From Thozetella sp. PMI_491 (Eukaryota > Ascomycota > Sordariomycetes > Chaetosphaeriales > Chaetosphaeriaceae), in contig MU270035.1 of the NCBI GenBank assembly GCA_021432635.1, positions 815,829-879,828 of the forward strand: DNA of 64,000 nucleotides, given 5' to 3'. Each line of letters opens with the position of its first letter. Positions within the stretch are counted from its first letter, which is position 1. The notes under the pieces are model-generated. The model had not been told where the DNA came from, did no database searches, and saw only the letters and a program-made list of their open reading frames with translations. The position numbers were made by a program, and so were the translations under genes. Of the stretch, positions 10,511 to 21,900 are shown one piece after another.

Positions 10511-13500
10511 TCAAGAAGACTCCCTATCTGTGCTCGAGGCCGGTTCCCACTCCATGTCATCCCCTGAAAGAAAGACGTGCTGCAGATTATGGGCCATGCC
10601 GTGAACCCGCATGACCTGTTCTCGATTTCGGCTCTCTGGGGGTACAATCTCGGCGGCCAGGTCAATGTTGCGAACGGCCTGGAAGATGTCGTCTGGATCC
10701 TTGAAGTTCTCAAATCGCAACAAGTATTTCCAAGCCAAGGCCCCAAGCAACGGCCCGTACGCGGCCTCGCCTCCCGCCAGCGTCTCGCCGTCGCTACCAA
10801 ACTTTTGGGCTTCTTCGGCAGCTTGGGCAGCGCACCGGACGGCCTCGTTCAGATCGCCTGGGTCGTGGCTATGCTGGGCGTAGCGCTCCTCGTATAAGTC
10901 GGACAGTTCGTTGTGCAACTGGGCGCGCATATCGTCCTGATCTAGATCATTCTCTGCGGCTTTGAACGCTTCTATGGCCGAGCTGAGATCCGTAATGTTT
11001 GCTGAGATGGCGTGCTTTTCCTTGCACCAGCTTGCCACCAACACGAACTGCAGAGCGCGCGTGCCACGTTCGGATGTGATAAGCGCTGCCTGCTCAGCCC
11101 ACATGATGGCTCTTTCAAGGTCGTCCGTATTTTCTTGCTCCTGGTGCTTTCTCCTGAATCGGACCGCGAGGTCCTCAATCCTCTGGCTTCGCGCTGGATC
11201 GTCATCCGAGGTCAAGTTCACCGACTCTTCGCCCTTTGCCAGTGATGCGTCGAGGTCATCGAATGAGAGCGGGTTCGAGTTCTCGAAACGGAGCCAGTGC
11301 ATATTGCTCAATTCCTCCAGCCTGAGCGCCTGGTCCGGGTGATTAGGGGGCAAGACAATAACCGCCTGCTCGGCCCATACAAGCGCAAGGTCCAAATCAT
11401 CAATGTCCCTCTGTTGTTCGAATCGGCACGCAAGAGCCTCAGCTAGCCGGGCTTGCATAGCAGAACGGTCGGGGGAATCGTCTGCCATAGCTTCAAGATC
11501 AGCCTCGGCTTGCTGAACCTCCGTGTTTAGCCCTGCCCTATTCAAGCTGCGTTGCATAAAATCATGAACATGCTGCCCTATGAAGTCGGCAGTTGAGTAA
11601 GCGTCCCTTTGATGCTCACAGCATTGAGGATGCCTAGAGTCATGCTCTGTACTTGCGCCTTGTCTGCTGTTGGCGTCTGCTAGCCTTGCCTGAGCCTCGC
11701 GGATCTTGACTACAAGCTCGTGGATCTTTGTTAGGACCCCTGGCTTGTCGGAGTGCATCCTGTATAAGCCAGCCAGGAGTTGCATGGCCATGACCCTTTT
11801 AGGGTGGTACTTTCCAAGAATCTTCTTGCGCTGCTCGATCACATGCGTCAGCCACTCTTCCGCCTTTTCGTACGCAGTCTGGTCTTCATCTTGAAGTATG
11901 CACAGCATCGCGAGCTGCGTCATGGTGTCTAGGGTATCTTCGTTGTCGTCCCCAAACGCCTTCAGCCTGAACTCCAAGAGATACTCCAGTAGGACTCGAC
12001 AATCTTCGTATCTATCGCCCTTCTTATACTGCTCGATCAAATGTTCAATCACTTTGAGAGTCTCGAGGGTGTCGGGATGCTTCAACCCGAGCACCCTTCT
12101 CCTGGTGTTGATCATTTCGAGTGAGAGGGTCTCCGCTTCTTTCCATCGCTCACCAAGCATGCAGATGGCAACCACTCTCCCCATACTCTTAAGCGTGGAG
12201 GGGTGCGGCTGCCCTAGCTTTTCCATTTGCGTTGTCATGACGTGGATCACCAGTGGCTCGGCATTCTCCCACTCCTCGCGTTCCACATACATCTTGGCAA
12301 GCGCATCCATATCTCCGAGGGTATCCTCATGGTGCGGACCGAGAACCTTCTTCTTCCGATCTAGACTCCTGATTAGTCTACTCTCCTCGTCGTCTGTGGT
12401 ACTCGTCTCGCTTGCCGCGATCCTATCTTGCATCATGAGCGTCTCGACGGGGAATGTCCTGGAGAAGGTGTCGAGGTCCAAGTTGAGGTTAAACTTCACA
12501 GCTGTGCTGCCCCCACTTTCCCACCCAAACTGATCTTTGGTGAGCTCGTGAAGGTTTGCCAGAGTCTGCTCTTCGGTTTCCGGTCGCTCATTGTTAGTTA
12601 TTGTCATCCTCACCTCCCCAGGCTCTATACCTAACCGCTTATGCATCCATGCTGCTACCGAGCCCATAAGGTAAACCTCATCTCGTGAAGGTCCCTCATC
12701 TGCGTTGGGGCTGGCCAGTGTCTCCGAGCTCCCAGCCGTATTCCCTCCGCTCGGATTTTTCTCTTTGTCGAAGAAGTCCACCTTGGGCGCAATGTTCTTG
12801 AACATTGAACTCATGTCGTCCGTAATCATGTCCACTGCGTCGTTAAGGTCTTGTTGTGCTATACCGCTCCGCTCCAGCCAATATTGTGACTGAGTCTGGT
12901 CGATTTCCACGGCGAACCCAATCCTATAGCAGAAGGCGAGCTGGAACGCCGCGAGGTTTCGCGAGGCCTCGTCGAAGCTGCTTCCATGGCTGACACGCTT
13001 CTGTAGGCACCTAAAAACCGTCTGCCACACTAACTCACCAGACGCTCGGAACTGGGAAAACATGCCCACTAGCTAGTAGACTGTCAGATCTCTTTTCCTG
13101 GCCTTTGCTCGCCTCTACACTCCCACCGTAACAGTACTTACGTCGAAATAGGAGGCTGACACGCCCGACACAGACGTTGTGCCGTACTCATCAATAAGCA
13201 GCCTTGATTCTCTGCCGTGTCGCTATATCAGCATTCACTCTTGTCTTCAGAAATGGAGAGACACAGTATGAACGGTCGACGTACCCAGGGGAGCCGAAAG
13301 GCCTCCCAAGCTTGTCTACAAGCAGGCGCCGCTTGTTGGAATTTGCTGATAGACTAGCGTCAAAAAAGACCTTCAGCGCCAGGTCTTGTTCCATCTCCAA
13401 CTTTCTTTCCGCGCCGTTGGTAGCTGTCGCCCACGCAAGTTCCGTGAGGTCTGGCTCCCCTTTCATAGCCCGGATTAAGCTTAGGTCGAACCCCTCCCGT

Positions 13501-14972
13501 TCTTGCATAGTACCGTACGACAGGAGCCACATACAAACCAAGCCGTAGGAAAATATGTCGGCAGACTTTGCCTGGGCAAAGGTGACGCAGTCGCGGCCCT
13601 CGACATCCGGCGCCGTCCAGGGCCAAGATGTCGGCAGCAAAACATCAGCTCTATCGGAATCTTCGGCGAAGAGTGTCGAGAATCCGAAGTCAGCGACCTT
13701 TGCGGAGAATTCTCCGTCGACATCCCTGAAGATGAGGATGTTTTCCGGCTTCAGGTCGCCGTGTATGGCGTCTTCGGGGTCAAGTCAGCCGACTAGAAGC
13801 TCGCAAAACTCATCAACTGCCCGCCGGGGGATAGGGCTTAGAAGGAACGTACGGCACGAGTGCATCAAGAGAACAGCGTCGCCGATCTCTCGACACAGCT
13901 TTACACGGGCCTTGAAGCTCAAGCTCTTCCCCTTGGAGCACATGAACTGTCTCAGGTCGCCATGCTCCGTTTTCTTGAAGACCAAAACTGGCCAGCTTTC
14001 TCCGCCCACGACATCCCAGCAGAATCCCTCGACGGCAATAATATTTGGGTGGTGACGCACGACAGGATGGCCGAGAACGTAAACTTCGGACAGCAGCGCT
14101 TGGTAGTCCCTATGTTGATACACGCTCCCCGATGTCTCACGGTGGACTCGCTTGAAGACGAAGCCCATTTCCGTACCGTCCGACACCTCGACGCTGGCCC
14201 CTTGAGCCACGTTCGCCGTGCCTCCCATCCCGAGCGGAACGCCCGACTCCCACTTGAACGGTAGCATATCGATTCTTCTGTGCTGTGCCACGGCGAGGAA
14301 GTCAAGGAGATCGTAGGGTCCGGCCGCTTTTACGACTGAGGCACATGACGATACTGCTCCGTCGCTGTGAAAGAGGGTCAGGGGTTCATGAGGGAAGCTG
14401 GCGCTTGCCATCTCGTGATCGTTGTCGAGTTCCATCGGATGCAATGCATCCTTAAGGACTCTAATAAACCCCTGCCAGGATATCGTGTCCTTGGGATGTT
14501 CTTGCTGGTAGCGATGCCACACGGTGGCCGGCACGCCTTTGAGGTGTTGGACCGCGAAATTCCGTTTCTCATTGTCATCAGCATCTGCTCGCTCAGCCTC
14601 ACAATAGGTAATAAACCCTCTGAGATCTTCGGCAGACGCGCCATTGTAGCACATTACTTCTGCCGTATCCGTCGCTATTCCCTTGCCTTTCCAACGACCC
14701 AGCCTTGTAATCGGGCCCGACTCATCAGTCTCGTTTCTTAGTTGACTGATGACATCTTCGTGATCGGAAACAATGTTCGGAAGATCTTTGGCATCCGTCC
14801 CGATCTCAGGAAGCATTTTGTCGGAGGTGTTGTCGTCATGGATCTCGCTTGTCGAGGCGGGTTGCTTGGCCTGGTTGCAGGTGTCAGGGTCGGGTAACTC
14901 CCGGACTTTATCCCGGGCGAGAGGAGTGTTTTCTGTCGCAAGGCTTTCGTCGATATCGGTAGTAAGGTCCAT
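10511..14972 (-). CDS. Gag-like / protein kinase / TPR fusion protein
   Basis: Exons on the minus strand are 14972-13853, 13771-13285, 13211-13142 and 13072-10511, giving 1412 residues. Residues 112-176 (FITYCEAE, LKGVPATVW, ISWQGFIRVL) read like a Ty3-type retrotransposon Gag capsid segment. A kinase domain follows with LGMGGTANV (247-255), Lys274, HGDLKPEN (374-383 region), ADFGF and a WTAPD APE-equivalent, so it should be active. A Sel1-like helical segment begins near 560. Kinesin-light-chain-type TPRs with LGxxHPxTL signatures lie at about 785-1010, and the C-terminus has TPRs of the kind that usually precede CHAT protease domains (TDDLERAI, WAEQA). No CHAT follows. Intron 1 (81 bp) ends in GAAG, which joins the HGD loop exactly. 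The start is the first ATG of the open frame. Repeats suggest a recognition or scaffold role (inference). It is convergent with the kinase-pseudokinase gene. Confidence 0.87.
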
Positions 14973-15879
14973 GGTGCTTTCGGGGAACGGCGAAGGCGTA
15001 GATTATGGGCAAGATACAAAACTACAGAGCGACTAAAAGAGAGCAGTCCGGAAAGCTGAATATGAACAGGCTTCGAAATTGATTACGAAGCGGTGACTCA
15101 CCTAGACTGTGTCATTTTGTAGATTTTTCCAACCTAGGCATTGTTGCCGGCAAGACGCTGAGTGGATGGCCAGCACCGCTTCGGCCCAGGCGGAACTGCT
15201 GTGGCGAGCTGTGCGACGCGACACAGCGTCAACCAATGCAGAGACTTCAGTGCCGCAGCTTCCAGCCACTCATCCGTACGTTGATAGCCTGTGGCGAAGA
15301 ACAAGGTCAGCCAAATGGGGCCACGTATTAACTTACTGCTGACTTGCCAAGTAGACCCCTGTTTGCTTCACTAGCCAGGCGTTTCTCTCCTTATTGCTGC
15401 GAGTTGGGCCTTCTACGACACCGTCAGCGAACTTGCCGGCAAAACTTGGGCATTTTTCTAGTTTGAATTCAAACTGCTAAGTTGGCTAGGTGGGCTCGCA
15501 CGAGTTGCCATGGCTTGGCTTTCCGATGTACAGTCCCCGGCTGTAGCAGCGAACACCTTTCGGACATGACGAAACGCGAGATAGGTAACCGGAAACTCAT
15601 TTCTTCCAGAACGAAAGACTTTATGTCCCCTCCAACGCTGCCTCGGGCGGCTTCCTCCTACGAGCGGTACGCCTCGTTCTATCACAACAGCGCTGTCAAT
15701 TTAGTACTCAAGGGTGAAAAATCGAAAGTTATGTTCTTCTGATACGATATGGGAGGCAACCCACGGCCCATTCCTCCTGCCTGCTACCCTTCGGGCACGC
15801 CAGCACCTTCTGCACTTTAAGCCAGATTTTCTACCCACGAACCCTTGTGCGGCAGTGGCCTCCCGCTTCCAGCTGTAGC
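14973..15879. other. intergenic, no gene seen
   Basis: This is the space between the start of the TPR kinase gene and the stop of the vWA gene, both on the minus strand. It should hold the promoter of the first and the 3' end of the second. The small open frames here look random. Confidence 0.6.
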
Positions 15880-17697
15880 TTACCCCGAACCTATGCCGAC
15901 GATGGGATTAAGGAGTGTTTGAAATAGCTGGAAAATGGTAAGATGGTTGTGTTGAGCTTTGCAGTGGCCCGTTTAGAGGAAGATATGGACATTCTTACCC
16001 AGGCTTCGAGATCCCTCTCCTTTCCCCTAAGCTCGCGGAATTTGGCATCCAGTTGTTCTGGAGCTCTGCGTTAGCGGAAAATTTCGAATATTTACATCCC
16101 TAGAACCTACGCGTGGTGACGTATACACTTGAAAGCCTTTGATCTTTGGCCAAGCCGTCCAGGAAGTCTTTCGACCCTGGGTCGCTCCCAATCTGGCTAA
16201 CCTGGAAGATGACGGCTTCAAAATCGTCAGTGCTATAAGCAACTAGAAGAACGAGAGTAGGATGCGAGGTTACCGCGTGGAGGGAGGCCCTTCTTCAGCA
16301 GCCAGTTTTGACACTGAATAATCTCATTTCTCAGCGTATCTCGCCGCTCTGGGGATGGTTCTTGGCCGCCGGGAATACCGTCGGTAATTATCGAGACAAA
16401 AAGCGGCCTGGTCATTTTTGTTTTGTACACAAGGGGGTCCAGAATTTGTGTTCGAAGATTGGTCCCAATTTCCGTTGATCCCGACGGTTGTGTTTGGGAC
16501 ATGATTTTTTCGATGGCGTCCATTCGAAGGTTGTTAGCTTCAGGTAGCTTCTTGTTTATAAACCGCAGGTGAACGCCGATAGTGTCAGGTACCACTTCGG
16601 TACAGATCGAGGCTATTCGGCGAGCCAGGTTCCCCTGATCAGCCCAGCGGTCCTCCTTTTGGCTGTTAATCTCCGGGCTCATCGATCCACTGTCATCTGC
16701 GTATGTTGTCAGTCTACCTCGATGCATGTGGGCTGCAACGGAAGCTCAGGTTTGATACCGCAATAGATGACGGGCTGATAAAGCGCAAACTTAACGAGAT
16801 TTTCAGTGTTGGTCGACTGACCCAGCACCGAGGTATCGTCGTTTTGCAGATCTACCGCCTTCGACACAAGCGTTTCCAGTAGAGGGTTGTCACTAGTCGG
16901 GAAGAACGTGTCCAGCTTGTGCTTGTGGATGAATGCATTGGCGCTCTCCTTGAAGTCTTCCTTCGTCTTCGGCTCAGGCACTTCCTAAGGCAGGTCAGAG
17001 ATAGATAGGGAAAATAGAGAGACAGAATTTCGCGCTCGCTTACCTTCGCAATCTTCTTGGCCACTGAGCTATCCTTGTTTCCGCTCATTTGGAACTTGTT
17101 GAAGACCTTGTTGACCATTCCCGTCACGGCGGGGCTGTTAGCCCAAGCCACAATGAAGAGAATAAACGCCACGACCAGCCCGACGATAGTGTCACGAAGT
17201 TTGCTCCTCTCCTGAGTCGACTGAAGGGCGTCACTGATCGCGGGGTCGCCAAGCGCGGCGGCTAACGTCATGGCCTCGTCGGTCTTGCCATTCGCTTGCA
17301 CAAGAAGTTCAATAACATCGAGGTCCCTAAGCTGGTTTAGCTCGTTCACAAGGGGTGTCGAGCCGTTGTTGAGGGACGGGTGAGAATATTTGGCGTTTGC
17401 CTTATGTTCTAGTAGGAGGCCAACGATCTCGAGCCGGCCGTCGCCTCGTCCTCGACTCGTCACAATCCACAAAGGTGTGCGCTGCTTGGTCGAGAGGCCA
17501 TCCGCTTTGGCACCCTTATTTAGGAGAAGTCTGACAACTTCGACATGTCCTCCCCGCGCTGCTAGGGCAAGCGGCGTGAGGCCGAGAGTTCCGCTTCCCG
17601 TCTCGGTGCTACACTCGTCGACTTTGCCAGTTTTGAGATAGCCGTCTAGAGCTGCGGCGGTAAGGGACCCAGCAGCAGCATCCTTGTAGAGGGACAT
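15880..17697 (-). CDS. ankyrin-repeat / membrane / vWA-domain protein
   Basis: Exons on the minus strand are 17697-17044, 16984-16759, 16696-16274, 16215-16111, 16057-15999 and 15927-15880, giving 504 residues. The N-terminus has two to three ankyrin repeats (about 39-135, with GLTPLALAARGGH and VVRLLLNKGA). A strongly hydrophobic helix at about 169-187 (IVGLVVAFILFIVAW) predicts a membrane anchor. A von Willebrand A domain starts near 288. Its metal-site residues are present: D294-x-S296-x-S298 in DDSGSM, T368 in GSTEIG and D399 in ITDG. The C-terminus (EQLD-like, KFRELRGKERDLEAW, LFQTLLNPI) matches fungal vWA proteins I know. Five introns of 53-71 bp were set by frame and branch points; the third uses a GAAG acceptor. 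A 31-bp alternative for that intron keeps frame but is too short. Function is unknown; a membrane-linked, metal-dependent interaction protein is likely (inference). Confidence 0.87.
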
Positions 17698-18953
17698 CTT
17701 GAAAAGATGCTCTGGAATCTAATGGAATGGGCCTCGGAAGAAGAAATCTCAATATAAACGCATTGGGAGCTAAGTGCTGGAGAATTCTAATGAAAATTTG
17801 CGAAGCTAGTGGTGCGGCGAGGACAGGCTCCGTCGAGAAGCAGCGGGGCGCGCCCAGGTTCATACATTTTACATTAACTGGACCACTCTGATTCCAAATA
17901 CAGAGCAGTACTGCCGGGTTTTCCGTGTTCACCGAGCTCAAAATGTGATTGTAGGAGAGCCTGCAGCTCCTTCTCTGACAATATATGTCCGTGCCCGCAG
18001 CAGCTGACCCTTTGCTGAAGAAGCCCAGTTGACGACATGTCTTCTCGTCTTNNNNNNNNNNNNNNNNNNNNNNNNNNNNNNNNNNNNNNNNNNNNNNNNN
18101 NNNNNNNNNNNNNNNNNNNNNNNNNNNNNNNNNNNNNNNNNNNNNNNNNNNNNNNNNNNNNNNNNNNNNNNNNNNNNNNNNNNNNNNNNNNNNNNNNNNN
18201 NNNNNNNNNNNNNNNNNNNNNNNNNNNNNNNNNNNNNNNNNNNNNNNNNNNNNNNNNNNNNTGCCAAGAAATTTCTATACAGCATAGAGCAGACGCTGAA
18301 CCGCGCACGTTATAGTACTTGATACGCAAGGTAGATCAAGGCGGTTTGTGTATAGCCCGCGGGGGCGCGGAACGCGTGAGGGCGGACTCCTGTGCGCCCT
18401 GAGCGCGTCTTGCTAAGGTCGTGCTAGCCGGGTCTTGGCCCGCTGAAACTAAGCTAAGTGGCGCCCTAAGTTCCGTTGCCGGGCGACCAGCACCGGCTCT
18501 CGCCAAGCTCGCCCGTGCGTCCGAGCTAGTGACCCCGCCGGCGCTCATGTTTACATTCTGACAGACAGCCGCGTCTCCAAAATCTCCGGCTGCTAGGACG
18601 TTGTAATTGAGCCGCATAACCAAACTCGGGCCTATTGGCAGGCTTTGCACTCAACCCTCCTTGATGTTGGTTCGACTTTTTGGCTGCATTTTCTCTACTG
18701 CTGCAGCCTGCGTTCCTATTCAGCATTGCGCCTTCTCCCGACTTCGCGCTTGTCCAGGGACGGTTTTTTCCAAGGCTTGCCGCGTCAAAAAGCACAACGA
18801 AGCCCACAATTGAACCCTCAAGCCCTCTCTGCCCTCTTCACTCGACCCACCGGTCAGCCCTTCGACTTCTCAACCAAGTCCACAAGCATCACTTTATGCC
18901 GTATGGACTTCAGATAGTATAGTCGACACAAATCATTGTTTACAACCGCGACA
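17698..18953. other. divergent promoter region containing an assembly gap
   Basis: This is shared 5' space between the vWA gene (minus) and cdc11 (plus). It is interrupted by 210 Ns. A CT-rich leader precedes cdc11 from about 18640. One ACGCGT (MluI cell-cycle box) lies near 18371-18378, some 0.58 kb upstream of the cdc11 ATG. No gene is seen, but one could hide in the gap. Confidence 0.6.
18052..18261. other. assembly gap (210 N)
   Basis: Unresolved bases in the intergenic space. The true length is unknown. Confidence 1.
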
Positions 18954-21900
18954 ATGGGCCACGCCTGGCTCGATTCCCTCTCCGAGGACTGGGTTTCCCA
19001 GCCTGGATCGGACACATCTCTCTCCGCCCCGGCGGCGCCATCCCAGCACGCGACAAACTCAACATCACCGACATCCTCTAATCCCAAGCTGCCTATTAGC
19101 CGGATCCCACGAGCGAAGCTTCCGAACCAAGGCCAGCCCGCGGCCGCGAATGACGGCAGCAGCCGCGTGCTCAGCGAGCGGAGCTTTAACGACATCAACC
19201 TCCCAGGCTCTACGCGCCACTCTCCGTCAAAGCTCTCCCAGGAGATCAAGGCAGAGCAACGTGGCCGGTATGCCAGCCGCTCCATGTCCGCTTCCACATC
19301 CAACTCGGTTGTGCACAACACCGTCCAGCACAAGTCGCTGAGTGCATCACCTGCAAAGACTCGAGGCCAAACGCCAGAGTGGAGGAGACGCTTGGTATAT
19401 GGAGACCTCTCGTATGGCGAGCAGCGCGACCTGTTTACCTCGGCCGGGACCGGACTTGAGGCTATTTTCAAGCCCCCCGCCCCTATGGCCCCCGGCAACT
19501 TCCCTGACGCGGAAGAAACGGAGCTTGAAGAAGACCAAACACATGGGCCCGAAGCTACATTACCCTCCAGCCCCCCGGCATACGCGAGGGATCCCTCGAC
19601 GGTGGAGATACACGTGGATGAGTCGCAGGAAAGCGTCATGCGACCGCCACCCGAGAGACAAGGCCCGAAGCAAATGAAATACCGAAGAACAGACGAAGAG
19701 TCGGAAGAAGCTAGCGGAGACTCGGACTTTAGCATCGCCCCAGATTCATTCCAGGAGAGTCAGGGATTGTCTCTACCCCAGTCAGAAGACATGCCCGAGT
19801 CGCGCAAGGTCAGTGGCCAGAGCGACATGCGCAATGAGGACTTCAGCCCGATCATGCTCACTCGCCGCCAAGCGAGCAACGGAAGAACCAGCTTCGGCCC
19901 GGCAGAGCTTCCGCCAGATGAGCTGCGCCAACGGCTCGAGAAGCTCCGTCGTAACCAGTTGATCCTGACGACCCGAGACAACGACAGACCGTCGAGGCTT
20001 GGGGAAAACACTGAAGACTACGAGAAGCTCGCAGGATTTATCAATTTTCGCAGAGGCGGCCGCTCCGCCGACGGGTCTTTCCGAAATCACATCCTCAGCT
20101 CAGCCCTTAACGACACATCCGAGCTTGCCCCCGAAGAATCACTACAAGCAAGCACCCCGAAGCAGTTTCCCTCAGTGCGTATGGAGCACTGGGAGGACAC
20201 GACACATGAATATACTGCCAGTCCAAATCTCCCCCCGGTTCCGAACCCCAGCCCAGACAAGAAGCCAAACCAGGGCGAGCGCAGTAATGGGAGCCCGCTG
20301 AAGCTGTTTCAACCTTACGACACATTTACCAACCAGACTTTGATGCGGCGCCTCAGCCAATTTGAGCTTGATGTAGAGCCGCGATCAGGCGTGCGCCCCG
20401 GGGCACAGGCTCCGGAACCTGAGGCCAGCGCCTCCGAGACGGAGCTCGAACAGGACCTAGAGGGATCTTCTAGTGCACGCGGGGGCCTGGAAGCCGGCGA
20501 TCGGCGGTCATCCGCTTCAGTCGGCCAGTTCGGAGGTGGCCGTCTAGACGGCTACGAATTCAACGACGAGTTCACCATCAACCACGACTCGTCTGGGCTG
20601 GAGGATAAAGAGAACCGTGGACCGGACGGCGACTCGATCCAGCTTCCACGAGCCCGGATCTTCGACATCACGCACGACTCATCTCCCCTTGAGGCGGAGG
20701 ACATAGTGGTCCACCGACGTCGGAAGTCCGGATCCATCTCTTCGAGGCACTCGGTGCACACCAGACCGCTGGACTCCAGGAAGCATGTAGATGAAGCAGG
20801 ATTCGACCGGGCACTGCTCTCGACCCCCCAGCCGGATATGGCTGATGGCAAGCGGCCGCGGAACTCGCCCGCGAAAGATCCCACACCAAAACGGCGACGC
20901 ACGCTCCACAAGTCGGACATTGCATGGGGAGTCGAGGACCCGTCTTCAGCTATAGAATCCGCACAGTTCTCGCACCAGCAGATGCAGTCTGCCCTTGGCA
21001 AGAAACGCAAGGATGCTCGGCAGGGTGATGCGTTGGAGAGGGCCAGCCCCGAAATCCTTGCCTCCCGCGACATCCTGCGGCCGCGGACCCCTACCCCTAG
21101 CCAGAGATCGTCGGTGCTTAGAGAGCGACAGCCGCTTGCCGAGATCGAGAAACCTCCTGGGCGCTCCAGTCAGACCGCCGATGCGCTCCCTGTTGGCGCC
21201 TCGATGGAGGTCGAACGCAAGCCTTCCATCAGGACGGAGGACTTCATCAACGAGGCGAACAAGATCATGGCTATGATTCGCAACAAGGCTGGTCTGGCGA
21301 GCGGCCTGGCTAGCGTGGACGAATCGGAGGCCGAAAATAGCTACCAGAACGAGGACAGCTCTTTTGAGGAGTCCACAAGAGAGCCCTTTTCGCGACCCCC
21401 GAGCCGTGAGGGGCGAGGCCCTGTTGCCAGGATGTCGACAAGGCAGGAAGACCCCGAGATCGTGCTTCGGCTGAAGAAGTACGAAGAAGCGAGTGACATG
21501 GGCGATCTGATTACATCTTCGATGCGCTCTGCGAGCATGGCCCAAAACGCGAGCCGGAATGCCCAGCCCGGTACTTCCAACGGTGTACGTCCATCGATCC
21601 TCGATGCTGAAGAGGTCAGCGACCCGCCCAACTTACGGGTAACCCAGAACCCGCTGCAGCAGCGGAGGTCGGCCGACAGCCTCAAAGACGGATTCCCCTC
21701 CAACGGGTCCGGCGCTTCGTCTGGTTCCATTCCCACGGGCTCATCGCGCGGTTCCGACTCTCGTCGGGTGATCGCCCCTGAGAGCGTTGAGCATCTCATC
21801 GGACAGCAGGTTGGAAACATGATCCTGGACAAGGACCGTAACCTGTGGATCAGACAAAAACGCCCGAAGCCGAACACGAGCCGGGCGAGCTTTCTACCGT

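Noticed and set aside
16216-16273. A 31-bp intron (acceptor TTCTAG) in the vWA gene
   Set aside because: It keeps frame but is below a plausible intron size. The 58-bp alternative has a CTGAC branch point and gives the family-typical PPxAVIFQVSQIG join.
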